A stretch of DNA of 64,000 nt from Closterium sp. NIES-65 (taxonomy: Eukaryota > Streptophyta > Zygnematophyceae > Desmidiales > Closteriaceae). The position numbers were made by a program, and so were the translations under genes. Shown piece by piece: positions 34,719 to 43,643 of the stretch (position 1 is the first letter of the stretch; every line of letters starts with the position of its first letter). The stretch covers positions 744,001 through 808,000 of the forward strand of contig CANXME010002409.1 of the NCBI GenBank assembly GCA_948144175.1, read 5' to 3'. Below the pieces are notes generated by a model. It saw only the letters and a program-made list of their open reading frames with translations, made no database searches and was not told the origin of the DNA.

Positions 34719-34842
34719 TGTCAAACTTATATCATATAGCTTGTCTAGGCTATAGTGGGGTAGACACTATGGGGTACAGTTTCCTAGGGTTTCCTACTTG
34801 TACCCAACCTTTTGCTAGTTCATTCATTCCTCACTCTTAACA
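34719..34842 (+). repeat. 3' LTR of element E (124 bp)
   Basis: Ends AACA, followed by the CGTTA duplication at 34843-34847. Confidence 0.92.
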
Positions 34843-35230
34843 CGTTACCCCATCTCGCGAGCCGACGAACTGATCGACCAACTGTGCACAGCCCGGGTTT
34901 TCTCGAAGATCGACCTCCGCGGGGGTTACCACCAGATTCGCGTCAATCCGCCCGACTGCCCTAAGACCGCATTTCGAACACGCTACGGATCCTTCGAATA
35001 CACCGTCATGCCCTTCAGACTGACCAACGCCCCCGCCACTTTTTAAATGACCATGAATGAAGCTTTCCGCCCGCTCTTAGATAAGTGCGTCATCGTATAC
35101 CTGGACGACATACTGATCTACAGCCCTGACAGAGCGCAGCACTTACAGGACATCGAAGCAGTTTTTAAAATTCTGAGTGAGAACCGCCTACTGACAAAAG
35201 CGTCTAAGTGTGAGTTTTTACAGGACCGCC
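34843..35230 (+). pseudogene. Gypsy element D, RT continuation
   Basis: Continues the RT broken at 27211, in frame once one CGTTA copy is discounted. Motifs: [25 protein letters not shown] (here [12 protein letters not shown]) and YLDD (IVYLDDILIYS), the catalytic Asp pair. TAA at about 35044 replaces the Gln codon that normally follows ATF. The sequence ends after SKCEFLQDRL at 35230, where the LTR of element H begins. Connection domain, RNase H, integrase and D's 3' LTR are displaced off the window. Confidence 0.85.
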
Positions 35231-35265
35231 TGTGTGAGAGGACGTCCCTGTTATAATATTTTCTC
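35231..35265 (+). repeat. Gypsy element H 5' LTR, piece 1
   Basis: Begins TGTGTGAGAGGACGTCCC right where D's RT homology stops. The last five bases (TTCTC, 35261-35265) are the left target duplication of element F. The LTR continues at 42352 and 49957; total about 405 bp. Confidence 0.7.
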
Positions 35266-35391
35266 TGTTGAACAAGAATGAATGAACTAACAGTGAAATG
35301 AGTACAAGTATGAAAAACTAGGAATGTGTACCCCCTATAGGCTAACTCACTGTAGCCTAAACAACTACAACAACATATATAATGTTTGACA
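35266..35391 (-). repeat. 3' LTR of element F (126 bp)
   Basis: TGTCAAAC class on the minus strand, with three differences from 42221-42346. Confidence 0.92.
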
Positions 35392-35415
35392 CACCCCCAT
35401 AGGCGAAGTGGGGGA
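35392..35415 (-). promoter_or_regulatory. Polypurine-tract hairpin of element F
   Basis: Same CCCCC / GGGGG arrangement as in B, E, G and I, with one loop base changed (TTCGCC in place of TTTGCC). Confidence 0.65.
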
Positions 35416-35560
35416 GAACTAGGGGTCACAAGACCAGTCAAGTAAAGCAAAACAAAGCAAAGCAAGCTCAGGGTGGATCACAACGTCACCACACAATCCG
35501 AGCACAAGTGCAAGGCCACAAGGCCAGTTCACATGCAGGAGTACATATATATATATAAGA

Positions 35561-38500
35561 CTAAACAAGCAAGAGCAAGTAGCGGAGAGCAATGTGCTTT
35601 GTTCTGTGCTCCAGTCTCTGCTCCCGACACAAGGCCAGCATGGCCTTGTTGTCGACGTACAGGACTGGAGGAGAACGAGGCGGCTCTCCAAGGTCGGTCA
35701 GCAGGTAGGTGAGCCAGCGAAGCTCCTGAGCAGCCATGGCCCCTGCGTAGATCTCAGCCTCACAACTGGAGCTGAGAACAGAAGACGAGCGAGTAGCCCG
35801 CCACGAAACAGAGCCGGAACCAAGGCTCAAGGTGTAACCCTGTGACGACCACTGCGTAGCCTGGTCGTCAGCCCAAGAAGCGTCTGCGTGTCCAGTGAGG
35901 ACCACTGGACTCCGCCCTCCAAGCACTAGCCCCATGCCCGACGTACTGCACAAGTAGCGCAACAACCTCTTCGCTGCAGCCATGTGCTCTGGTCGGTGTC
36001 TCCCAGGAGCAACATAGCATGCAAGAATGCTAAGAGGGTATGCAAGGTCAGGTCGTGTGCAGGTCATCAGGTACATGAGACAGCCAACAAGCTCTGGGTA
36101 CGGGCCACTCGACTCTACGGACTCATCCGAAGGCAGAGCTGAGAGCGAGTGGCGAGTAGACAGAGGAGTGGCCTGAGGCGAGGAGTACGTGAAGCCGAAG
36201 CGCTGAAGGACCTGCTGCACCATGTGTGACTGAGTCAGGGTAATGGTGCGGCGTGCTCTGTCCCGGGTGATCTGCAAGCCAAGGTAGCTGCGCAGTTCAC
36301 CCAGGTCAGTGCACGTGTGTCTCTTCTGCAGCTCGGACTTCACGTAGGCGAGTCCAGTAGTGTCAGCTGTGGCAAAGACCAAGTCGTCGACGTACACGAG
36401 GATGTAGAACGGCGGCAGAGTGGTGTCGGTGCGCAGAAACAGCGACGGGTCGGCAGTAGAAGGAGCGAACCCAAGAGCCGCAAGCGTAGTCCTCAGTGTG
36501 TCGTGCCACTCACGTGGCGCCTGGTGGAGACCGTAGACTGGACGCCGGAGACTCCACTGGGTACCAGGAGGGAAAGACCCAGTGAAGCCAGGTGGGCGGC
36601 GCAGCCAGATCTCCTCGTGCAGGCTGCCCTGCAAGAAAGCTGTGCTGAAGTCGAGAGAGTGCAGCTCGTAGTCCCGGTGAGGAGCAACGTGCAGCAGTAC
36701 CCGAAGAGTGGTCATCTTCGGGGTGGGGGAGAAGGTCTGAAAGTAGTCAACTCCCTGCCGCTGACTGAAGCCACGAGCCACGTAACGCGCCTTGAAGACA
36801 GGCGGAGAACCCGGCGGCCGCTTCACCCTGAAGATCCACATGCCACTGACGATGTTCGCCCCAAGAGGGGGGACAGCGTCAACGTAGGTGCCTGTGGACT
36901 TCCAGGAAGCCATCTCTGCATCCATAGCTGCCTGCCACTAAGAGGAGTAGGGACCCTCTATCGCCTCCGCGTAAGAGCGCGGAGTCGGGATGTCAAGTGC
37001 ATCCGGGTCTCCCTCAGGGGTAAGCAGTACGGACACGAGATGAGGTGAAGCAGCGGCCAAGTACTGGAACTCCTCCTGCCTGTCCTCAAGGACGTCCGTG
37101 CCAAGGGCACACGCACCCCCGACGAACAGAGGACAGACAGACTCAGACTCAGCGACAAGACACGCAGCGTAGTCTAGGCGACAGTGAGCAGCAAAGTCGA
37201 CGAGCTCAGCAACTAGGGCAGACGCAGCAGAAGACTCGAAAGAAGGGTCAGTGACGGCAGTAGCAAGGAGACGAGTGACAGTAGGACTGGCAGCACGAAG
37301 AGAGTCCGACGCAGGGTCGGCGAGAGCAGGAAGAGAGGACTTTGGAGGAGAAGGCAAAGGGGCACGCAGAGGAGATGTAGACGGACGTAGAGACATCCGG
37401 TGCGTGCCAGGGGCAGGAGGAGGACGCTGGCGCGAACTACGAGCACTAGCGCTAGCAGGACGGACAGGCGACGCAGGACGAGACGCAAACTCACGACGCT
37501 CAATAAGACCGCCAGTAGGACCAGTGTAAGGAGAAGGAGCAGGTAGTGGGGAGGTCGGCTGCAACTGTAACTGTGACAGGACAGGCTGTGAACACGCTAA
37601 GGGAGGAGGACCAGGAGGAGGCGAGAGACCAAGAACCTGCTGAAGGAGCGGAACGAAGTACGGCTGAGGGCGCGCGGCGACTGCAGACACAGCAGGGACA
37701 GCACCTGTACCCCCAGCGGCAGTACCAGAACCAGCAGCAGCTCCAACGCCCAGGTCCCCAGTACTAGCCTCAGCACCAACGCCTGAGTCCTCAGCACCAG
37801 CAGTGGCTCCAACACCAGGGTCAACAGCACCTGCCGCAGCTCCAACGCCCGGGTCCTCAGCACAAGTAGCACCTCCAACTCCCGGGTCCGCAGCACCAGC
37901 AGCAGCTCCAACGTCAGGGTCCGCAGCACCAGCAGCAGCTCCAATGCCTGGGTCCGTAGCACCAGGGGCAGCCGGGTCCGTGAGACGAGGCGCTCCACTA
38001 CGAAGTGTGCAACGGCGCTCGTACCACTCACGGATCCGCTCACGAGAGGGGAGCTCCCGACTAGGAGGAGAAGTACCAGCACCAGTCCCTGTAGTACGCC
38101 TGGTCCCAGAGGTAACACTCCGGAGGCTGCAGTACTGTAAGTACCACTCACGCAACTGCTCCGAGGAGAGGTCTCGTCCAGGTGTAGCACCCTCAGGCCC
38201 AGCACCGCCAGAGTCAGAACCCCCAGACCTAGCACCCCCAGGCTCAGCACCCCCAGTCACCGCACCCCCAGGCTCAGCACCCCAAGAGTCCGCACCCCCA
38301 GGCTCAGCACCCCCAAAGTCAGCACCCCCAGGCTCAGCACCCCCAGAGTCCGCACCCCCAGGCTTAGCACCCCCAGAGTCAGCACCCCCAGGCTCAGCAC
38401 CCCAAGAGTCAGCACCCCCAGGCTCAGCACCCCCAGTCTCCGCACCCCCAGGCTCAGCACCCCCAGCAGGACGAGAGTCGACAGCAACCTCAACAGGCTC

Positions 38501-41450
38501 GACCGGGTCTACCTGAGACACACCTGAGGGAGCGGCACCCTGAGGGGGGAGGGGGTCTACGACAGCAGCACCTGGCGCGAGGAAGAGAGGCGGGGGGGGG
38601 AGCGGGGCAGTGCGGTAGGGGAAGAGGCGGTAGTAGGGGACGGACTCGTCAAAAGTGACGTCCTGAGAGGGCAAGACCCGGCGCGAGGTGGCGTGGTAAA
38701 ACTGCCAACCAGGCGCGTCCGGAACAAAGCCGAGGAAGACGCAGGGACCAGCACGGGAGGAGAGCTTGTCTGCAAACGAATCGCGGACAAAGGCTCGAGA
38801 TCCCCAGACCCGGAAACGCGACGCATCGCCAACCTCCCCCGTCCACAGCAGTGTGGGCGAGGTCTCCGGCAAGGAGACACGGGGCCAGAGGTTGAGCTGA
38901 TGAGCAGCGTACCGGACCGCAAACGGCCACAGAAAGTGGGGGGCAGCCGCATGGATCAAGGAGGTACAAGCGACCTCCATGACCAGGCCAATGCGGCGCT
39001 CCGCAACTCCATTCTGCTGTGGAGAGGCCGGAAGCGTGAACGACTGCTCAATGCCGTGCTCAGCACAGTAGGCTGCCAAGAGGTCGGAGGAGAACTCACC
39101 ACCTCTGTCAGAGTGCAAGCGCAGGACAGGAAAGTCCGAGCAGAATCGCTCGCTGAGCTGGAGACGAGCTCTGCGGATCCAAGGGATCAGAACATCAGGG
39201 ACCTCACCCTTGGTGCGCAAGGGGAAGACCGTGGTGTAGCGCGAGTAGTCGTCAACAACGATCAGGAAGTACCTCTCCTGACCCTGACCACGGACGCGGG
39301 CTGGGCCCCACATGTCCATGTGGAGCGTCTGCAAAGGAGCAGTCGTCGGGGGAAACGAGGAGGAGTGAGGAGCGGCGCGCTGCCGCCCCTCGACACAGGG
39401 AAGACAGGGAGGAGCAGGCAAGGGTGGGAGGGGAGGGAGGACCCTGGGAAGACCAGAGACAAGGTACCGGGAGTGCATGGCACGAAGGCGCTGCACAGAC
39501 GGGTGGCCCAGTCGGTGGTGCCAGAGGACAGTCTCGTGCGCTAGAGAGCGACACGAGCAGGGGGCGGACAGCTGACCTGACGCGGACGCAGACGCAGACG
39601 CAGCGACCTGAAGGGGGGCAGTAGTCAGTGTGTACAGGTCCGACCCCGGCTGCCGGGTGAAGGTAGCCAAGTGGCGGCCTGTACGGGCACACGTGCAGTG
39701 TGTGACACGCTCGTAGGCAGGGGTGAACTGGTGAACACCCGCGTCCTGTAGTGCACAACCTGCCACCAAGTTCGTAGAGAACGAGGGGAGGTGGAGACCT
39801 GACAGTGTGCCCGACGGGACCGCAAGACAGGGAAGGACAGTGGAGGAGGTCGCAAGGACCGGACCTCCAGAGGGGTTAGCGAGGGAGACAGCAACTGGCC
39901 GAGCAAGGGGCTCAAGGGCAGTGCGGTCACGAAAGAAACAGCGAGAGGCACCTGAATCCAGTGTGAAGGTGTGCAGTGCTGCAGTCGACACAGTACTAGG
40001 GGGGGCAGACGTACACGCACCTAGAGCAGCAGCCTCACCAGCACCTGGGGTAGCGGACACGCGAGTACCTGGAGCGGCAGACGCACTGGTCCTAATGCCC
40101 GGTCGGGCGGGACACTTAGGTACTCAGCACCCTCTCCACTAGTAGACATCACATACATGGCAGTGAGAATAGCATCAAAGTCTAGAGCATAAATATCAAT
40201 CCCCTTCTTCAGGAGATCCACCCAGCGGGGCAGCTCAGTGGCCAGAGGGAACTGAACACGCCAAGCATCGTTCAGACGAGCGAAGCAACGCTGTGTGGCG
40301 TGCGGTCCCCCACACGGCTGGCCAGTGCGGTCACCAGTGCAAATGACGTACGTGCAGCTAAGGCCACCCCCCCCCCGTGCTGAGAGTACCACTCACGGAC
40401 CTCCTGGGGCGACGGAGTGTGCTGCTGGCCCTGGCCACCGCCAGTGCCTCCACGACCACCACCGCCGCTACCACCTCCTCGACCACCCCAACCCCGGCCG
40501 CTGCCTCGTCCACTGCCACCCCCACCACCTCCTCCGCCCCGGCCACCTCCCCCGCCGCTGCCGCCACCCCCCCCACTGCTGCCACCTCCCCCACCCGCGC
40601 GACCCCCCCCGCCACCACCACCTCCCCCACCACCGCCACCCCCGCTGTCACCACCACCGCCCTTGCCCCCCTTGCCCTTGCCGCTGCGGCGCCCACTCGA
40701 AGCAGACGCAGTCCCGACCTTCTCAGCACCAAGGAGGTCGACAGCAGCAGCAGAGGCGACAGAGGGAAGAAGGGGGGAGGGAGAACACCCCTCAAAGAAC
40801 AGGGTACGGGGGTCACTGCGAGAGGCACCTACAGCGACTATGCTAGCCTCAGCTGCAAGCAGTTCCTTCTCGAGGAGGGCAATGGTGAGCTCGGTGGGGC
40901 TGCGAGCTAGGAAGTGGTCCCTGACTGAGCGCAGAGTGTCAGGGAGGCGCGTGACTAGGTGGTAGAGAGTGAGCCAGAGCGGGGGTGGGTTCTTGGCAAG
41001 GAACTCATCAGGCATAGCGGCGCGGAAGCGAGCCTCACTAGTGCGGAGGTGGGTAATGAGATCAGCGACAGTGTGGAAGGAAGCTAAGTCGGGGAACAGG
41101 TAGGGAAGAGAGAGACGGCCTAGAGCGGCAGAGGCCGGTGAGGAGTAGCGGGCAACGACAGCAGTGTACAGTGCCTGTGCAGTCTTGTGCTGCCCAAAGT
41201 GCTCGCGCTCATCTATCGGCAGAGAGTTGCGAATAGCGAAGGGAGTATGGGCGTCACGAGTCTGCCACTGTGAGCGGGCAGTGCTGTCAGCAGTAGCAGC
41301 AGGAGCAGAAGCGTGGCCTAAGGCATGATCGTACAGCGAGATGTCTTCCTTGGCAGTGAGCTGTAGGAAGAGGTGTAGGTCATCAAGCCAGGTGTCGAAC
41401 TTCACTGGGCGGCCCTCAGCATCGAAGGCTAGCACAGGAGGGCTAGCCAT
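35561..41450 (-). pseudogene. Element F gag-pol, frameshifts, amber and RNase H deletion
   Basis: Starts MASPPVLAFDAEGRPV at 41450. Gag is frameshifted in a C run near 40370, just before the zinc module, and again by one base lost near 40103. Protease DSGASRCFF, integrase DRGGEF and SPQQNGVAERR, and a linker with two REWY motifs (SSEQLREWY, RERIREWY) follow to TAG at 36938-36940, the same codon as the amber in B. RT has YVDD. RNase H stops after HIALRY: about 55 residues of the usual end are deleted, joining two AGCAAG-containing stretches near 35575, and the frame ends by running into the 3' UTR (LLLLV). Confidence 0.9.
38220..38480 (-). repeat. 15-bp tandem repeats in the integrase-RT linker of F
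   Basis: About 16 units of GCTGAGCCTGGGGGT / GCGGACTCTGGGGGT encoding GAEPG and GADSG repeats. Confidence 0.85.
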
Positions 41451-42192
41451 GGTAGCAGCAGTAGGAAAAGCAGTAGGAGCAGTAGGGTAGGTAGGGCGGC
41501 GCGGCTCGGTAGAGGTAGGGCGGCGCGGCTCGGTATAGGTAGGGCGGCGCGGCTCGGGTCGGGCGGCGCGGCTCGGTTCGGGCGGCTCGGGTCGGGCGGC
41601 GCGGCTCGGTTCGGGCGGCTCGGTTCGGGCGGCTCGGGTCGGTTAGGGCTGGCGGCTCGGGTCGGGCGGCTCGGTTCCGTTAGGGCTGGGCGGCTTTGGT
41701 CGGCTCGGGGCCGCTAAGGGAGAGCGCGGGGAGCGGGTGGGGCCGTGAGGGACGAGCGCGGGGCCGACGTGGGTGCTAAGGGCGAGCGCGGGGCCTATCG
41801 GGGCCGTGAGGGACGAGCGCGGGGCCGATCGGGGCCGTAAGAGACGAGCGCGGGGCCGACGTGGGCCTCTAAGGGCGAGCACGGGGCCTATCGGGGCCGT
41901 GAGGGACGAGCGCGGGGCCGATCGGGGCCGGAAGGGGCGAGCGCGGGGCCAACGCGGGCCTCTAGGGGTAAGCGCGGGGCCGATTCGGGGCCGTTAAGGA
42001 CGAGCGCGGGGCCGACGCGGGCCTCTAGGGGTAAGCGCGGGGCCGATTCGGGGCCTCTAAAAGCGAGCGCGGGGCCGACTGAGGCCTCTAGGTGCGAGAG
42101 CGTGGGGCCGACGGGGCCTCTAGGGGCGTGAAAGCCGAGGCGCCCTAGGGCGCAGGTAGGTAGGTAGGTAGTGGTGGGCCCTAAAAAAAATC
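41451..42192 (-). repeat. Minisatellite leader of element F
   Basis: GGGCGGCTCGGTTCG-type units (41500-41650), then a long array of GCGCGGGGCCGATCGGGGCC units (41710-42120), then GTAGGTAGGTAG and GTGGTGGGCCC near the PBS. No gene. Confidence 0.8.
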
Positions 42193-42220
42193 GGTCCTAG
42201 GAAGGACCTGCTCTATACCA
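42193..42220 (-). promoter_or_regulatory. PBS and adjacent hairpin of element F
   Basis: Minus strand: TGGTATAGAGCAGG, then GGTCCT (42203-42208), 4-base loop, AGGACC (42193-42198). Confidence 0.75.
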
Positions 42221-42346
42221 TGTTGAACAAGAATGAATGAACTAACAGTGAAATGAGTACAAGTATGAAAAACTAGGAATGTGTACCCCCTATAGGCTAA
42301 CCCACGGTAGCCTAAACAGCTACAACAACATATATAATGTTTGACA
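42221..42346 (-). repeat. 5' LTR of element F (126 bp)
   Basis: Three differences from the 3' LTR. TTCTC duplication follows at 42347-42351. Confidence 0.92.
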
Positions 42347-42351
42347 TTCTC

Positions 42352-42520
42352 ACTATTATATTTTTCCGTTATCCTATTCTCCCTTTTTTCCTCTTTATTT
42401 TGGTCTTTATCTCATCTCAATCGGCCTACTATTCTATTTTCTAAAGCCTTCTATTTATTTCTCTTATTTCCTACTTTTCCCACCGACATACCTATTATAC
42501 GGCACCGACAGCGCCGACAG
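42352..42520 (+). repeat. Gypsy element H 5' LTR, piece 2
   Basis: AT-rich 169 bp between F and G with no gene. The target duplications of F (TTCTC) and G (GACAG, 42516-42520) show that it was one sequence with 35231-35265 and 49957-50157 before both insertions. Confidence 0.8.
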
Positions 42521-42652
42521 TGTCAAACATTATATATGTTGTGTTAGTTTAGGCTACAGTGGGTTAGCCTATAGGGGGTACACAATTCTAGGGTTAGGTA
42601 CTTGTACTCATTTCACTGCTAGTTCATTCATTCCTGTTCAGTGATTCCAACA
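42521..42652 (+). repeat. 5' LTR of element G (132 bp)
   Basis: Starts TGTCAAACATTATATATG, ends TTCCAACA. Differs from the 3' LTR at two positions (CTACAG/CTATAG and CCTGTT/CTTGTT). Contains a TAGGCTA / TAGCCTA stem, perfect in the 3' copy's sequence context. Confidence 0.95.
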
Positions 42653-42680
42653 TGGTATAGAGCAGGTCCTTCCTAGGACC
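42653..42680 (+). promoter_or_regulatory. PBS and adjacent hairpin of element G
   Basis: TGGTATAGAGCAGG, then GGTCCT (42665-42670), loop TCCT, AGGACC (42675-42680). GGGCCCATCA follows at about 42693. Confidence 0.75.
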
Positions 42681-43643
42681 GAAATTTTCTAAGGGCCCAT
42701 CACTACGTAACTACCTACCTACCTACCTACCTGTGCCCTAGGGCGCCTCGGCGTGTCACGCCCCTAGAGGCCCCTCTTGACGGCCCCGCGCTAGCCCCGT
42801 TCAGGCCCCGTCGGCCCCTTTAAGGCCCCGTTCAGGCCCCGCGCTAGCCCCGTTCAGGCCCCGCGCTAGCCCCGTTCAGGCCCCGTCGGCCCCGTTTCAG
42901 GCCCCGTCGGCCCCGCGCTAGCCCCTCTCAGGCCCCGTCGGCCCGCGCTAGCCCCGTTTCAGGCCCCGTTGGCCCCGTTTCAGGCCCTGTCGGCCCCGCG
43001 CTAGCCCCTCTCAGGCCCCGTCGGCCCGCGCTAGCCCCGTTTCAGGCCCCGTTGGCCCCGTTTCAGGCCCCGTCGGCCCCGCGCTAGCCCCTCTCAGGCC
43101 CCGTCGGCCCGCGCTAGCCCCGTTTCAGGCCCCGTCGACCCCGCGCTAGCCCCTCTCAGGCCCCGTCGGCCCCGCGCTAGCCCCATTCAGGCCCCGATCG
43201 GGCCCGCGCTAGCCCCGTTTCAGGCCCCGTCGGCCCCGTTTCAGGCCCCGTCGGCCCCGCGCTAGCCCCGTTCAGGCCCCGTCGGCCCCTTGCTAGCCCC
43301 GTCAAGGCCCCGTTTGGCCCCGCGCTAACCCCGCTCAGGCCCCGATCGGCCCCGCGCTCGCCTCTCTAGGGCCCCAACCGGCCCCGTGCCGACCTCGCCG
43401 ACCCGTGCCCACCACCTAGAGGCCCCGGGCGGCCCGTTCCCGCCGCAGCACACGAGGGAGAGCGGGCGGCCCGTCCCCGCCGTTACCCGAGCCGCGCGCC
43501 CCGAGCCGAGCCGCGCGCCCCGAGCCGAGCCGCGCCACCCAGCCGAGCCGCGACCCGACCTGAACCGAGCCGCGCCGCCCTGCCCTACCTGGTTCGTCCT
43601 ACCTGCTTCTCCTACTGCTACTGCTGCTATTTCTACTGTTCCT
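42681..43643 (+). repeat. Minisatellite leader of element G
   Basis: CTACCTACC repeats near 42710, then a long array of CAGGCCCCGTCGGCCCCGCG / CTAGCCCCGTTT units (42780-43380), then GAGCCGCGCC repeats. The gag frame happens to stay open back to 43386, but relatives start at the MASP/MATPS Met. Confidence 0.8.

Larger units (their letters stand above)
27212..34842 (+). mobile_element. Copia element E, complete but decayed
   Basis: Plus-strand copia element of 7631 bp. LTRs 27212-27335 and 34719-34842 (124 bp, 6 differences), with exact target duplication CGTTA (27207-27211 and 34843-34847). Inserted inside the RT gene of gypsy element D. Carries its own insertion, solo LTR S, in gag. LTR divergence and many stops make it older than B, F and G. 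Confidence 0.95.
35266..42346 (-). mobile_element. Copia element F, complete ends, defective pol
   Basis: Minus-strand copia element of 7081 bp in the 5' LTR of gypsy element H. LTRs 35266-35391 and 42221-42346 (126 bp, 3 differences); target duplication TTCTC (35261-35265 and 42347-42351). Its LTR, Gag and integrase resemble G, while its RT-RNase H half resembles B, so it looks like a recombinant. Confidence 0.95.
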
